Shown here in pieces: positions 1-7,789 of a stretch of DNA of 18,679 nt (the stretch's first letter is position 1; each line of letters begins with the position of its first letter). The notes under the pieces were generated by a model. That model was not told the DNA's origin. It saw nothing but the letters and a program-made list of their open reading frames with translations, and ran no database searches. This DNA comes from SCGC-AAA076-P13 sp964613455 (GTDB lineage Bacteria; Pseudomonadota; Gammaproteobacteria; Magnimaribacterales; D2472). The position numbers were made by a program, and so were the translations under genes. Where the stretch lies: NCBI GenBank assembly GCA_964613455.1, contig CAZTGS010000019.1, positions 1-18,679 of the forward strand, in the 5' to 3' direction.

Positions 1-927
1 TCTTGTGGAGGAGGTGGCGGAAGTTCATCACCAGTTATTGTGGATACGCCTATCCCATCCAGTCCAGAATATACGGAGACCTGCTCGCTTTATACAGGTA
101 CTACTTATAAATGTGAGTTTACGCATAAGGGACTGGAAAGGTTCTATCTTATCCAAGATAAACACCCTCAAGCAACCGGCTCTAGCTCAGTGTTATTCGT
201 ACTTCATGGATATGGAAGTACTGCTGCAAATATTATGAATTATTCTAATTTTAGAAATTATACTTACACAGAAGATAATAATTTTATATCAATATTCCCA
301 CAAGGCGCTCCAATGAATACAGCTCTGGCATCTAGCAGCTCTCATTGGAATTCAGGGGGCTGGACTGTTGGAAGTGAGGTTGATGATGTAGATTTTATTG
401 AAGTTGTTCTTAAGTTAGTTTCTGAAAAATCAAATATTAATTCAAATAGAGTTTATTCAACAGGTATGTCTAATGGAGGATTTATGAGTTATCACCTTGC
501 CTGTAATCTGAGTTCTAAATTTGCAGCAATATCATCTGTAACTGGCTCTATGAGTAATGAAACATTTGAAGATTGCAATCCATCTCACGCCACAGCTATA
601 TTACAAATTCATGGTGCATTAGATGGAACGGTGCCTTATACCGGTAATAGTGCCTTAGGAATGAAAAGTATCGAAGATGTTCTAAATTATTGGAAAAATT
701 ATAATTCGTGCAGTTCTCCATCAACAACCACAACTGATTACTTCGATAACAGTCTTTCAGTCGAACATAGGGTATATGATAGTTGTATGAACAGTGTGCA
801 AGTGGAGTTATATAAGATCAGCAATATGCCACATACATGGCCAAGCGCTGCAACATATGGAATAAGTGCAACAGATAAAATTTGGGCATTTATTAATTCT
901 TACGATATTAATGGAAAAATAAATTAA
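1..927 (+). CDS. Secreted lipoprotein esterase, LpqC/PHB-depolymerase (CE1-like) family, 5' end missing
   Basis: The reading frame is open from base 1, so the gene starts outside the window. The first residues read S-C-GGGGG-SSS, which looks like the end of a lipoprotein signal peptide: the Cys at bases 4-6 would be lipidated and is followed by a flexible Gly/Ser linker. The GTG at 40 is therefore not the true start. The rest is an alpha/beta-hydrolase of the LpqC/poly(3-hydroxybutyrate) depolymerase/feruloyl esterase superfamily. It has an oxyanion-loop HGYG near base 205, the nucleophile elbow GMSNGG with Ser at bases 469-471, an Asp in HGALDGTVPY (about 610-640) and a His in MPHTWP (about 826-843). 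Several Cys residues suggest disulfides, fitting an exported protein. Hydrolysis of ester bonds is well supported. The substrate (polyester, feruloyl/acetyl groups on polysaccharide, or other) cannot be read from the sequence. The next gene follows after 16 bp, probably in the same operon. Confidence 0.82.
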   Translation, partial: SCGGGGGSSSPVIVDTPIPSSPEYTETCSLYTGTTYKCEFTHKGLERFYLIQDKHPQATGSSSVLFVLHGYGSTAANIMNYSNFRNYTYTEDNNFISIFPQGAPMNTALASSSSHWNSGGWTVGSEVDDVDFIEVVLKLVSEKSNINSNRVYSTGMSNGGFMSYHLACNLSSKFAAISSVTGSMSNETFEDCNPSHATAILQIHGALDGTVPYTGNSALGMKSIEDVLNYWKNYNSCSSPSTTTTDYFDNSLSVEHRVYDSCMNSVQVELYKISNMPHTWPSAATYGISATDKIWAFINSYDINGKIN

Positions 928-943
928 CTACTAAGGAGAACAA

Positions 944-1954
944 ATGAGACAAATTCAATTAACACAACCAGCAGGATTAGAAAATTTAGTTTTATGCGAT
1001 GTAGATGGTCCCAAAGCTAGTCCTGATGAGGTTGTTGTAAAAATATCCGCAAGCAGTCTTAACTTTCATGATCTTATGGTTGCATTGGGCTTCATACCTA
1101 CTGATGATAAAAGAGTGCCACTATCAGATGCAGCAGGAGAGATTATTGAAGTGGGAGCTAATGTTTCCCAATGGCAGGTCGGGGATAAAGTAATGAGTGT
1201 TTGCTTTCCTAATTGGCAAAGCGGACCTCCTAAATATGATTTATTAAGTTTTATTGGTGATAATGAGGACGGTTATGCAGCAGAAAGTATTGCTATACCC
1301 GCAACAGCAATTACAAGAATTCCAAATAATATGTCTTTGCAAGAAGCAGCTACCTTGCCTTGTGCATGCCTAACAGCTTGGCGAGCTCTTGTTGACGAAG
1401 GAAAGTTAAAAAAAGGAGAATCGGTATTGGTTCAAGGAACTGGAGGTGTTTCTATCTTTGCTCTTCAGCTTGCTAAGTCTATGGGAGCTAAGGTAATTGC
1501 AACCTCATCAACTCCTGAAAAACTGCAAAAATTAAAAGAGCTTGGAGCTGATGAGGTTATTAATTACAAAGAAAATCCTCAATGGGGAAAAGAGGTTTTA
1601 GCTAAAACAAATAATGAAGGTGTTGATCATGTTATCGAGGTTGGCGGTGGAGGAACTTTTGGTGAGTCAGTAAGATCAGCAAAACTAGGAGGTCATATAG
1701 CTTTGATAGGGGTTTTAAGTGGTCCTTCAGTAAGTGAAATAATTCTTCCTAGGATTTTTCTTAAACAAATAAGATTAAGTGGCATAGCTATGGCAAACCA
1801 AGAGTCTCAAATAGCAATGGTCGAGTATCTAGAAAAAACAGATATAAAACCAATGATTAGTCATAGTTTTGATTTAGCTGATCTAGCTGATGCATTTCAG
1901 CACCAAATTGACAATAAACATTTTGGCAAGATTTCAATAACAATGGAAAAGTAG
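944..1954 (+). CDS. Zinc-independent medium-chain dehydrogenase/reductase (quinone oxidoreductase-like)
   Basis: This 336-residue protein of the MDR superfamily has an N-terminal GroES-like substrate domain (about 1-125) and a Rossmann NAD(P)-binding domain (about 130-265) with the nucleotide-binding segment VLVQGTGGVSIFALQLAK. The catalytic and structural zinc-site cysteines of classical alcohol dehydrogenases are absent. Blocks such as SLNFHDLMV, LPCACLTAWRAL and ELGADEVINY fit the subgroup usually annotated NAD(P)-dependent alcohol dehydrogenase or NADPH:quinone reductase. It should reduce a carbonyl, enone or quinone in the cytoplasm using NADPH or NADH, but its substrate is unknown. A strong Shine-Dalgarno sequence (AAGGAGA, 933-939) fixes the ATG start. 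It lies 16 bp after the esterase gene and probably shares its transcript. Confidence 0.85.
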   Translation: MRQIQLTQPAGLENLVLCDVDGPKASPDEVVVKISASSLNFHDLMVALGFIPTDDKRVPLSDAAGEIIEVGANVSQWQVGDKVMSVCFPNWQSGPPKYDLLSFIGDNEDGYAAESIAIPATAITRIPNNMSLQEAATLPCACLTAWRALVDEGKLKKGESVLVQGTGGVSIFALQLAKSMGAKVIATSSTPEKLQKLKELGADEVINYKENPQWGKEVLAKTNNEGVDHVIEVGGGGTFGESVRSAKLGGHIALIGVLSGPSVSEIILPRIFLKQIRLSGIAMANQESQIAMVEYLEKTDIKPMISHSFDLADLADAFQHQIDNKHFGKISITMEK

Positions 1955-2012
1955 AAAATATATACTTTTAATGTATTATTTAAATTCATATTAATTTACA
2001 GGAGAGTAAAAA

Positions 2013-2765
2013 ATGAAAATATTATTAACTTTAAGCTTACTTTTTTCTTTCGGCTTAATTGCTGATGGCCATGAAGAAGATAAGCCTATGTATGAGGCAA
2101 ATGTTGCTGAATACTATATAAGCTCATTCAAAGATGGGAAAGATATGGATGACATGATGAAGTGGGCATCTAAATGGGAAAAATGGGCAACTACTGGAGA
2201 TGCTATTGAAGCAAATGCAGATTACAGAGCATCTATGTTGGTGCCATACTATGGTGTTAATTTAGATACTTTTGATTTTCTTTGGTTAGGTATAAATTCA
2301 AGTCCTGAAAAACAAGCTGTGGGAAATGATTATTGGTTGCAAAATGGAGCTAAACTTCAGAACGAGCTACCTGTTAACAATTTTCAAGTCATAAATACAT
2401 GGCAAAGAACTGTATCAGAGACACCAGATGGAGAGGCTGGTTATGTTGTCTATTCAGATTGCAGATACGGAGAAGGCGTTACAGGCGAGCAACAATATGA
2501 TGCATATTTTGCATATGCTCAAGCTGCTCAAAAAGCTGGTGATGTGGCTGGTAGGAAAATGATATGGCCAACAATGGGAATAACTCCTGGTTGGGATTAT
2601 GATTATGTTCAAGCAGTCTTTACATCAACAGTTACTGATTATGGTAAAAACTGGACAAACTTTTGGGACTCATCTGAGGAATTACCAGAATATAAAGTTT
2701 TGGAAGCTTTAGGTGGAAGTTGTGAAAATACAAGATCTTTTGCAGTAGTACCTGTTAAGAATTAA
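2013..2765 (+). CDS. Secreted protein of unknown function with apparent internal duplication
   Basis: I do not recognise this 250-residue protein. It opens with a typical Sec signal peptide (KILLTLSLLFSFGLIADG), with cleavage likely near residues 17-20, so the mature protein is probably periplasmic. It is rich in Trp, Tyr and acidic residues and has two Cys (in SDCRYG and GSCENT) that could form a disulfide. Two segments resemble each other: MLVPYYGV..DTFDFLWLG (residues about 75-95) and MIWPTMGI..WDYDYVQAV (about 185-205). Each is followed by a Gly-x-x-Trp-containing stretch. This suggests two copies of one small alpha/beta domain, possibly a ferredoxin-like fold, though the fold is inference. 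A good Shine-Dalgarno (AGGAG, 2000-2004) supports the ATG. The gene is followed by a strong terminator and lies 58 bp after the dehydrogenase gene. Confidence 0.75.
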   Translation: MKILLTLSLLFSFGLIADGHEEDKPMYEANVAEYYISSFKDGKDMDDMMKWASKWEKWATTGDAIEANADYRASMLVPYYGVNLDTFDFLWLGINSSPEKQAVGNDYWLQNGAKLQNELPVNNFQVINTWQRTVSETPDGEAGYVVYSDCRYGEGVTGEQQYDAYFAYAQAAQKAGDVAGRKMIWPTMGITPGWDYDYVQAVFTSTVTDYGKNWTNFWDSSEELPEYKVLEALGGSCENTRSFAVVPVKN

Positions 2766-2782
2766 TTTTTTTATATTAATAC

Positions 2783-2808
2783 AAAGGAGGCTATATGCCT
2801 CCTTTTTT
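2783..2808 (+). terminator. Rho-independent terminator
   Basis: AAAGGAGGC (2783-2791) pairs perfectly with GCCTCCTTT (2797-2805) around a TATAT loop, and the right arm runs into six T residues (2803-2808). It closes the esterase/dehydrogenase/secreted-protein transcript 17 bp after the stop codon. Confidence 0.93.
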
Positions 2809-2827
2809 ATTAGTGCATAATATTTAA

Positions 2828-3961
2828 ATGAATGATTATTCTAACCATATTGCTGTTATCGGCGCAGGTATCTCAGGATTAACTCTTGCTTGTAAGCTTA
2901 AGCAAGAGGGAGTTCCAGTAATAATTTTTGAAAAATCATCGACAGTAACCGAACAAGGAGCAGGAATTTCTATATCCCCAAATGGTTTAAGAGTTTTAAG
3001 GTATATAGGTGTTGATGAGCAACTAAGAAATGAATCTGGAAATCCTAGTGAAATTAAATTTCTATTCAACAAAAAAGAAATAACATCATTTCCAATAGAT
3101 GTAGTTACAACCTCAAGACAATGTCTTTATAAGATTCTTCTTAATAAGTACTATTCTTTGGGTGGCGAGGTTTTATTTAATCATGAGATTTCAAATATTG
3201 ATCTGAATAACTCTGAAATTTTATTTTTAAATCAAGAAGCATACAAAATTAAGCATATAGCAGCTTGTGATGGAATTAAATCAACTTGCAAAAGTTTGAT
3301 TTATAAAAATTCTGAACAACCAGCTTATAGCGGATATTCAGTATGGAGAGCCATTCTTGATAAGAAACAAGATAAAATAGAAACTCATTTAGGACCTAAT
3401 TTTCATATCGTTACTTACCCAATCAATAATCAAAGAACGAGCTTTGTAGCTGCAATTAAGACTCCATTTAATGTTGTTGAATCATGGAAAGCTAAAGGCT
3501 CTTTTGAAGAATTGTGCGAAGACCTACCTCTGTCAACTAGAGATATTTATTCCTCCCTGAAAGATAGTAATGAAATTTATAAATGGGGTGTATACACAAA
3601 AAAAATTCCCTCGAAATTATTTGATAAAAACATTACTTTTTTAGGAGATGCCGCACACCCAATAGTTCCTTTTATGGGTCAGGGTGGATGTTTGGCTCTT
3701 GAAGATGGATATATATTTGGAAAGCTTATAAAGTTAAAAAATGATTTAAGAGCCTCTCAAAAACTTTACCAAAAACTAAGACTCAGTAGAGTTAAAAAAA
3801 TACATAAAGAGTCAGTATTTCAAGGGAAACTAAATCATATATCTAATCCTTTCATTATCTTTTGTCGAAATTTTCTGATGAAATATTTAGCTGTTGCAAG
3901 ACTTAAACCTAATTCAATTTGGCGCTATGACCCAGATATTGAAATTAATAAAATTAAATAA
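2828..3961 (+). CDS. FAD-dependent monooxygenase (UbiH/salicylate-hydroxylase type)
   Basis: This 377-residue group A flavoprotein monooxygenase has the three diagnostic motifs in order. They are the dinucleotide-binding VIGAGISG near residues 10-17, the DG motif in AACDGIKSTCKSLI (about 145-160), which contacts FAD and NAD(P)H, and the GD motif in FLGDAAHPIVPFMGQGGCLALED (about 270-292), which binds the FAD ribityl chain. Family members hydroxylate or epoxidise aromatic rings or polyenes with O2 and NAD(P)H. The substrate here is not identifiable, and neighbours give no catabolic context. The ATG has no Shine-Dalgarno. A CATAAT -10-like box at 2816-2821 lies 7 bases before it, so the mRNA may be leaderless. 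The upstream terminator indicates an independent transcription unit. No terminator is visible after it. Confidence 0.87.
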   Translation: MNDYSNHIAVIGAGISGLTLACKLKQEGVPVIIFEKSSTVTEQGAGISISPNGLRVLRYIGVDEQLRNESGNPSEIKFLFNKKEITSFPIDVVTTSRQCLYKILLNKYYSLGGEVLFNHEISNIDLNNSEILFLNQEAYKIKHIAACDGIKSTCKSLIYKNSEQPAYSGYSVWRAILDKKQDKIETHLGPNFHIVTYPINNQRTSFVAAIKTPFNVVESWKAKGSFEELCEDLPLSTRDIYSSLKDSNEIYKWGVYTKKIPSKLFDKNITFLGDAAHPIVPFMGQGGCLALEDGYIFGKLIKLKNDLRASQKLYQKLRLSRVKKIHKESVFQGKLNHISNPFIIFCRNFLMKYLAVARLKPNSIWRYDPDIEINKIK

Positions 3962-3979
3962 TTTATATTTTTTTTTAGG

Positions 3980-4007
3980 TTGGTTATTTATTCTAAGTTG
4001 ATATAAT
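3980..4007 (+). promoter_or_regulatory. Putative sigma70-type promoter of glcB
   Basis: TTGGTT (3980-3985), a 16-bp spacer and a perfect TATAAT (4002-4007). Initiation about 7 bases downstream would fall on the A of the glcB ATG at 4014, giving a leaderless mRNA. No Shine-Dalgarno is present. Confidence 0.6.
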
Positions 4008-4013
4008 TTTGCA

Positions 4014-6236
4014 ATGAATATATTCACTAAACTAGCCGCATTTTTTCAATCACCTGACTTGGGAACAAAAGAAAACCCCTCTTCTTTGAAATCATCACTC
4101 AAAGTATCAGAAAAATTAAAAGATTTTTTAGATAACGAAGTCCTTGATGGTTTAGATATTACACCTGATTACTTTTGGGCATCTTTTGAAAAAATAGTTG
4201 ATGAGTTTGTACCAAGAAATAAAGCTCTTTTAGAAACCAGGGAGAATATTCAATCTCAAATAGACTCTTGGCATATAGAAAGAAAAGGAAAAGAACACAA
4301 TCATAGTGAATACAAATCATTCCTTGAGGATATAGGTTACATAGCTCCCAGAAGTGATAGCTTTTCTATCTCAACAACCAACGTTGATCCAGAGATTAAA
4401 ACAATAGCAGGTCCTCAACTAGTTGTTCCAGTTATGAATGCAAGGTTCGCTTTAAATGCTGCAAACGCAAGATGGGGAAGTCTTTATGATGCTCTATATG
4501 GAACTGATGTTATTAGTGAAGATGATGGGGCTAAAAGAGAAGGTGGTTACAATCCAATAAGGGGGGATAAGGTTATTGCGTTTGCTAAAAACTTTCTTGA
4601 TGAAACAATTCCATTAGAAGATGGAAGTTTTAATAATATTGTAGATTTTGAGTTTATAGACGGAAATCTATCTGCAACACTCTCAGATAAAAGCAAAGTT
4701 GGACTAAAAGACAACAGTCAATACATAGGCTATGTTGATAACAGTGATGGCGCTTATGGATTATTATTTAAAAATAATAACCTTCATTTTGAAGTTCAAG
4801 TAGATAGATCTCATTCTATTGGTGAAACTGATCCTGCTGGAATCAAAGATGTTCTTATGGAATCTGCTATTACCACTATTCAAGACTGTGAAGATTCAGT
4901 TGCTGCTGTTGATGGTGAAGATAAGACTATTGTTTATAGAAACTGGTTAGGGCTGATGAAGGGAGATTTAAAAGAATCTTTCGACAAGAATGGCGCGCAA
5001 ATGACCAGACAATTAAATGCTGATAGAACATATAAATCAAAAGATGGTTCTGATATAACTCTACCTGGAAGAAGTTTAATGCTTGTTAGAAATGTTGGCC
5101 ACCTAATGACTAATCCAGGTATTTTAGACTCTAGAGGAGATGAAGTTCCTGAGGGAATAATGGATGCAATGTTTACTATTTGTATAGCTAAGCATGATCT
5201 TGAAAATACAGGCCCTTATAGAAATTCTAAGACTGGCAGCATCTACATAGTAAAACCAAAAATGCATGGTCCTGATGAAGTGCAATTCACTTGTGATTTA
5301 TTTGCAGCTGTTGAGAAAGCATTAAACATAGAGCCCTTATCAGCTAAAGTTGGAATCATGGATGAGGAAAGAAGAACAACCGTTAATCTAAAAGAATGTA
5401 TTGAAGTTGCTAAAGAAAGGGTAATTTTTATAAATACAGGATTTCTTGATAGAACTGGAGATGAAATACATACAAGCATGGAAGCTGGCCCGATGATTTC
5501 TAAAGCTGATATGAAACTCCATCAATGGATTGCTTCATATGAAGATTGGAATGTTGATATTGGGCTTGAAACTGGTTTTAAAGGAAAGGCTCAAATAGGA
5601 AAAGGTATGTGGCCAATGCCAGATGAAATGTTAGCTATGTATAACGTAAAAACAATGCATCCAAAAGCTGGAGCTAATTGTGCCTGGGTCCCATCTCCAA
5701 CTGGTGCCTCTCTTCACGCCATTCATTATCATCAAATACTTGTAAGTGATGAGCAAGATAGAATTGTGACTAGAGAAAAGGCTAGCTTAGATGCAATTTT
5801 AGATATCCCTATTCATAAAAGCCCAGAAGATATCACTATTGATGAAATTCAAAAAGAATTAGAAAATAATTGTCAGGGGATATTAGGTTATGTTGTTAGA
5901 TGGGTCGACCAAGGGGTTGGATGTTCAAAGGTTCCTGATATAAATAATGTTGGTCTCATGGAAGACAGAGCAACATGTAGAATTTCAAGCCAGCATATTG
6001 CTAATTGGCTTCATCATGGACTTTGCTCAAAAGATCAAGTTATTGAATCTATGAAAAAAATGGCTTTGGTGGTTGATGGTCAAAATAATTCAGATACAAG
6101 TTACAAGAATATGGCACCAAGCTTTGATGGCTTAGCTTTCAAAGCTGCCTGTGATCTAGCAACAGAAGGAAGAACTCAACCTAGTGGTTACACTGAGCCC
6201 ATTCTTCATAAAACAAGAATCAAATATAAAGGCTAA
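4014..6236 (+). CDS. glcB: Malate synthase G
   Basis: Condenses glyoxylate with acetyl-CoA to give malate and CoA in the cytoplasm, the second step of the glyoxylate bypass. At 740 residues it is the monomeric G isoform (E. coli GlcB 723). Characteristic blocks are AITTIQDCEDSVAAVDGEDK (about 285-304), GRSLMLVRNVGHLMTNPGI with Arg359 matching catalytic Arg338 of E. coli, VGIMDEERRTTVNL (447-459), and VPDINNVGLMEDRATCRISS with Asp651 matching the catalytic base Asp631. The N-terminus is about 20 residues longer than in E. coli. ATG 4014 is the only in-frame ATG before the conserved region, but an in-frame TTG at residue 17 could be an alternative start. The putative promoter sits right against the ATG, with no ribosome-binding site. 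No isocitrate lyase gene is visible in the window. The downstream DUF1330 gene starts on the base after the stop codon. Confidence 0.97.
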   Translation: MNIFTKLAAFFQSPDLGTKENPSSLKSSLKVSEKLKDFLDNEVLDGLDITPDYFWASFEKIVDEFVPRNKALLETRENIQSQIDSWHIERKGKEHNHSEYKSFLEDIGYIAPRSDSFSISTTNVDPEIKTIAGPQLVVPVMNARFALNAANARWGSLYDALYGTDVISEDDGAKREGGYNPIRGDKVIAFAKNFLDETIPLEDGSFNNIVDFEFIDGNLSATLSDKSKVGLKDNSQYIGYVDNSDGAYGLLFKNNNLHFEVQVDRSHSIGETDPAGIKDVLMESAITTIQDCEDSVAAVDGEDKTIVYRNWLGLMKGDLKESFDKNGAQMTRQLNADRTYKSKDGSDITLPGRSLMLVRNVGHLMTNPGILDSRGDEVPEGIMDAMFTICIAKHDLENTGPYRNSKTGSIYIVKPKMHGPDEVQFTCDLFAAVEKALNIEPLSAKVGIMDEERRTTVNLKECIEVAKERVIFINTGFLDRTGDEIHTSMEAGPMISKADMKLHQWIASYEDWNVDIGLETGFKGKAQIGKGMWPMPDEMLAMYNVKTMHPKAGANCAWVPSPTGASLHAIHYHQILVSDEQDRIVTREKASLDAILDIPIHKSPEDITIDEIQKELENNCQGILGYVVRWVDQGVGCSKVPDINNVGLMEDRATCRISSQHIANWLHHGLCSKDQVIESMKKMALVVDGQNNSDTSYKNMAPSFDGLAFKAACDLATEGRTQPSGYTEPILHKTRIKYKG

Positions 6237-6524
6237 ATGAAAGCTTATTGGATTGTAAGATGCCACGTTAATGATCTTAATGAATTTAGTAAATATGCTA
6301 AATTAGCAGGCCCCATAATCCACAAACATAATGGCAATTTTCTAGCAAGAGGTGGAGAACAGAAAGAGCTGGAAGGGGATGGTTATGAAAGAACTGTTCT
6401 TGTTGAATTTAATAGCTCGGAACAAGCTCACAAGTGTTATAACTCAAAAGAATATCAGGAAGCTTTAGTCTTCGTAAAAAATTCAGCAGAGAGGCTTGTT
6501 GTGATTGTTGAAGGGACTAGCTAA
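6237..6524 (+). CDS. DUF1330-family small protein (dimeric alpha/beta-barrel fold)
   Basis: This 95-residue protein opens with MKAYWIVRCHVNDLNEFSKYAKLAGPI, continues with GGEQKELEGDGYERTVLVEFNS, and has SKEYQEALVFVKNSAERLVVIVEG near the end. These are the typical blocks of DUF1330 proteins, which adopt a ferredoxin-like dimeric alpha/beta-barrel fold. Their biochemical role is unestablished. Its ATG follows the glcB stop codon with no gap and has no Shine-Dalgarno of its own beyond AAAGGC, so it is probably translationally coupled to glcB, which would link it to glyoxylate metabolism. It ends 2 bp from the stop codon of the convergent IDO gene, with no terminator between. Confidence 0.83.
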   Translation: MKAYWIVRCHVNDLNEFSKYAKLAGPIIHKHNGNFLARGGEQKELEGDGYERTVLVEFNSSEQAHKCYNSKEYQEALVFVKNSAERLVVIVEGTS

Positions 6525-6526
6525 CT

Positions 6527-7669
6527 TTATATTTTCTGTTTTTGAGTTTCATCTCTATGTTTTTTTAGATACTTCATAAAAGGAGTTCCCCCGGTCCCAG
6601 TTATAGTAGAGCCGCCTGTTCCAACTGGTTGCTTAATTTGAGATTGCTTATGAATATAGGTAGCTGCAAATTCTAAATGCAGCGCACGAAATCTTCTTAT
6701 CTCTTCTAAACATTTATTGTATTCACCAATTAATTTCTTTGATTTATGAATATACTTTTTGGCATTAGATCTTTTTTCAACTTTTTCAATCATTAATTTG
6801 TGCTCAGGAACCATATAGTCTCGCATTTCATTAAGATAATGTCTTAAGTGGTCCTTTGTATGGTAAATACCAAGTGCTCCATCAAGGAAAGGCATAATAC
6901 TGCTTTGCGCTCCAGTTTCACCTCTAAAAAATTGTGGCTTATTATTGAACTGATTTTGATATATGAGACCTTTCTTAAGATCTGGATTATCTTTAGTACC
7001 AAATATAAAAGGCCTGACTCTATGATAGTAAACATATGGGTCACATTTCTCAGGCATTCTTGAAAAAATAGCATTAACTTCTCTAAGAGATGAAATGATA
7101 TCTTTTAAATACATCGAGTATGTTGCAACAGAATCCTTGTCATTTAAATAAGACAGCTTATTTGCCGCATGAATTGCCTTGCTCGCTGCATTTTCAATAC
7201 AAACATGAATAGTTACAAACCAGTCTTCATCAACTCCACCAAGAAAATTAGTTAATAAGGCAACATTCTCTAGTGATACAGGCTCTTTAGGATCAGGCCT
7301 ATACCAGTTGTCCAAGCAATAACTGCCATAGCTAAGAATGGGAGGCCTTCCTAAAATATTTGATACTTGAACCCAGGGTTTAGCAATTACTTCAGGAAGA
7401 ATTTTTTCAGGTTTTTTCCCACCCCAGATATATGCATGAGCAATGAAGCTAAGTTGTGCCATGACTAACTTTAATTCACGAACGTCATTATTTTTAAGAA
7501 GCTTGTTAATTGAGAAACTATTCACATTGAGAGAGTTTATTGTTTTTTGAACACGTCCAGTTAAAAGAAGTTTAGGGAGTTGATTTGCAATACTACTTAT
7601 TAAATCTAGAGATTTTGACTTAGTAGTGAATGACTTTAGTGGATCTTTTTTGGGTAAAAACGCATTCAT
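6527..7669 (-). CDS. Indoleamine 2,3-dioxygenase (IDO) family heme dioxygenase
   Basis: This 380-residue, full-length IDO-type protein should oxidatively open the indole ring of tryptophan to N-formylkynurenine using heme and O2. Recognisable blocks are SFIAHAYIWGG (74-84), GRPPILSYGSYCLDNW (107-122), DEDWFVTIHVCIE (147-159), YYHRVRPFIFG (214-224, Arg219 aligning with substrate-binding Arg231 of human IDO1), FRGETGAQSS (248-257), FRALHLEFAATYI (327-339, His331 as expected proximal heme ligand) and GTGGTPFMKYLKKHRDET near the C-terminus, matching the mobile GTGG loop of vertebrate IDO1. The two Phe before Arg231 in human IDO1 appear as Tyr214-Tyr215 here. Most bacteria use tryptophan 2,3-dioxygenase instead. 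No kynureninase or formamidase gene is nearby, so downstream use of the product is open. It has its own divergent promoter and no clear Shine-Dalgarno. Confidence 0.9.
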   Translation of the reverse strand: MNAFLPKKDPLKSFTTKSKSLDLISSIANQLPKLLLTGRVQKTINSLNVNSFSINKLLKNNDVRELKLVMAQLSFIAHAYIWGGKKPEKILPEVIAKPWVQVSNILGRPPILSYGSYCLDNWYRPDPKEPVSLENVALLTNFLGGVDEDWFVTIHVCIENAASKAIHAANKLSYLNDKDSVATYSMYLKDIISSLREVNAIFSRMPEKCDPYVYYHRVRPFIFGTKDNPDLKKGLIYQNQFNNKPQFFRGETGAQSSIMPFLDGALGIYHTKDHLRHYLNEMRDYMVPEHKLMIEKVEKRSNAKKYIHKSKKLIGEYNKCLEEIRRFRALHLEFAATYIHKQSQIKQPVGTGGSTITGTGGTPFMKYLKKHRDETQKQKI

Positions 7670-7680
7670 ATTAGTATTAT

Positions 7681-7710
7681 TTTATACATATATTAATTTT
7701 ATATATACAA
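7681..7710 (-). promoter_or_regulatory. Putative promoter of the IDO-like gene
   Basis: Read on the minus strand: TTGTAT (7710-7705), an 18-bp spacer and TATAAA (7686-7681). Initiation about 7 bases on gives a leader of only about 5 nt before the ATG at 7669. The region is very AT-rich, so chance matches are likely. Confidence 0.4.
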
Positions 7711-7755
7711 AATATACGATTATTAAAAAAAGAGTATTTTTTTGCATTTAAGGTG

Positions 7756-7783
7756 TTGACATTCTATTTTAGAAGAGTATATT
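7756..7783 (+). promoter_or_regulatory. Strong sigma70-type promoter of the unknown RNA
   Basis: A perfect TTGACA (7756-7761), a 16-bp spacer and TATATT (7778-7783). This is the best -35/-10 pair seen in the window. Initiation is expected near 7789-7790. No long reading frame starts close behind it; instead a purine-rich RNA of about 220 nt follows and ends in a terminator. Confidence 0.75.
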
Positions 7784-7789
7784 TATTAG

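Noticed and set aside
40..42. GTG at 40 as the start of the first gene
   Set aside because: The frame is open to base 1 and encodes a lipobox-like S-C-GGGGG just before it, so the gene begins upstream of the window.
5..238. Overlapping short frame in the first gene
   Set aside because: A shadow frame of the esterase gene with no recognisable protein features; the same holds for the other short antisense frames across the window.
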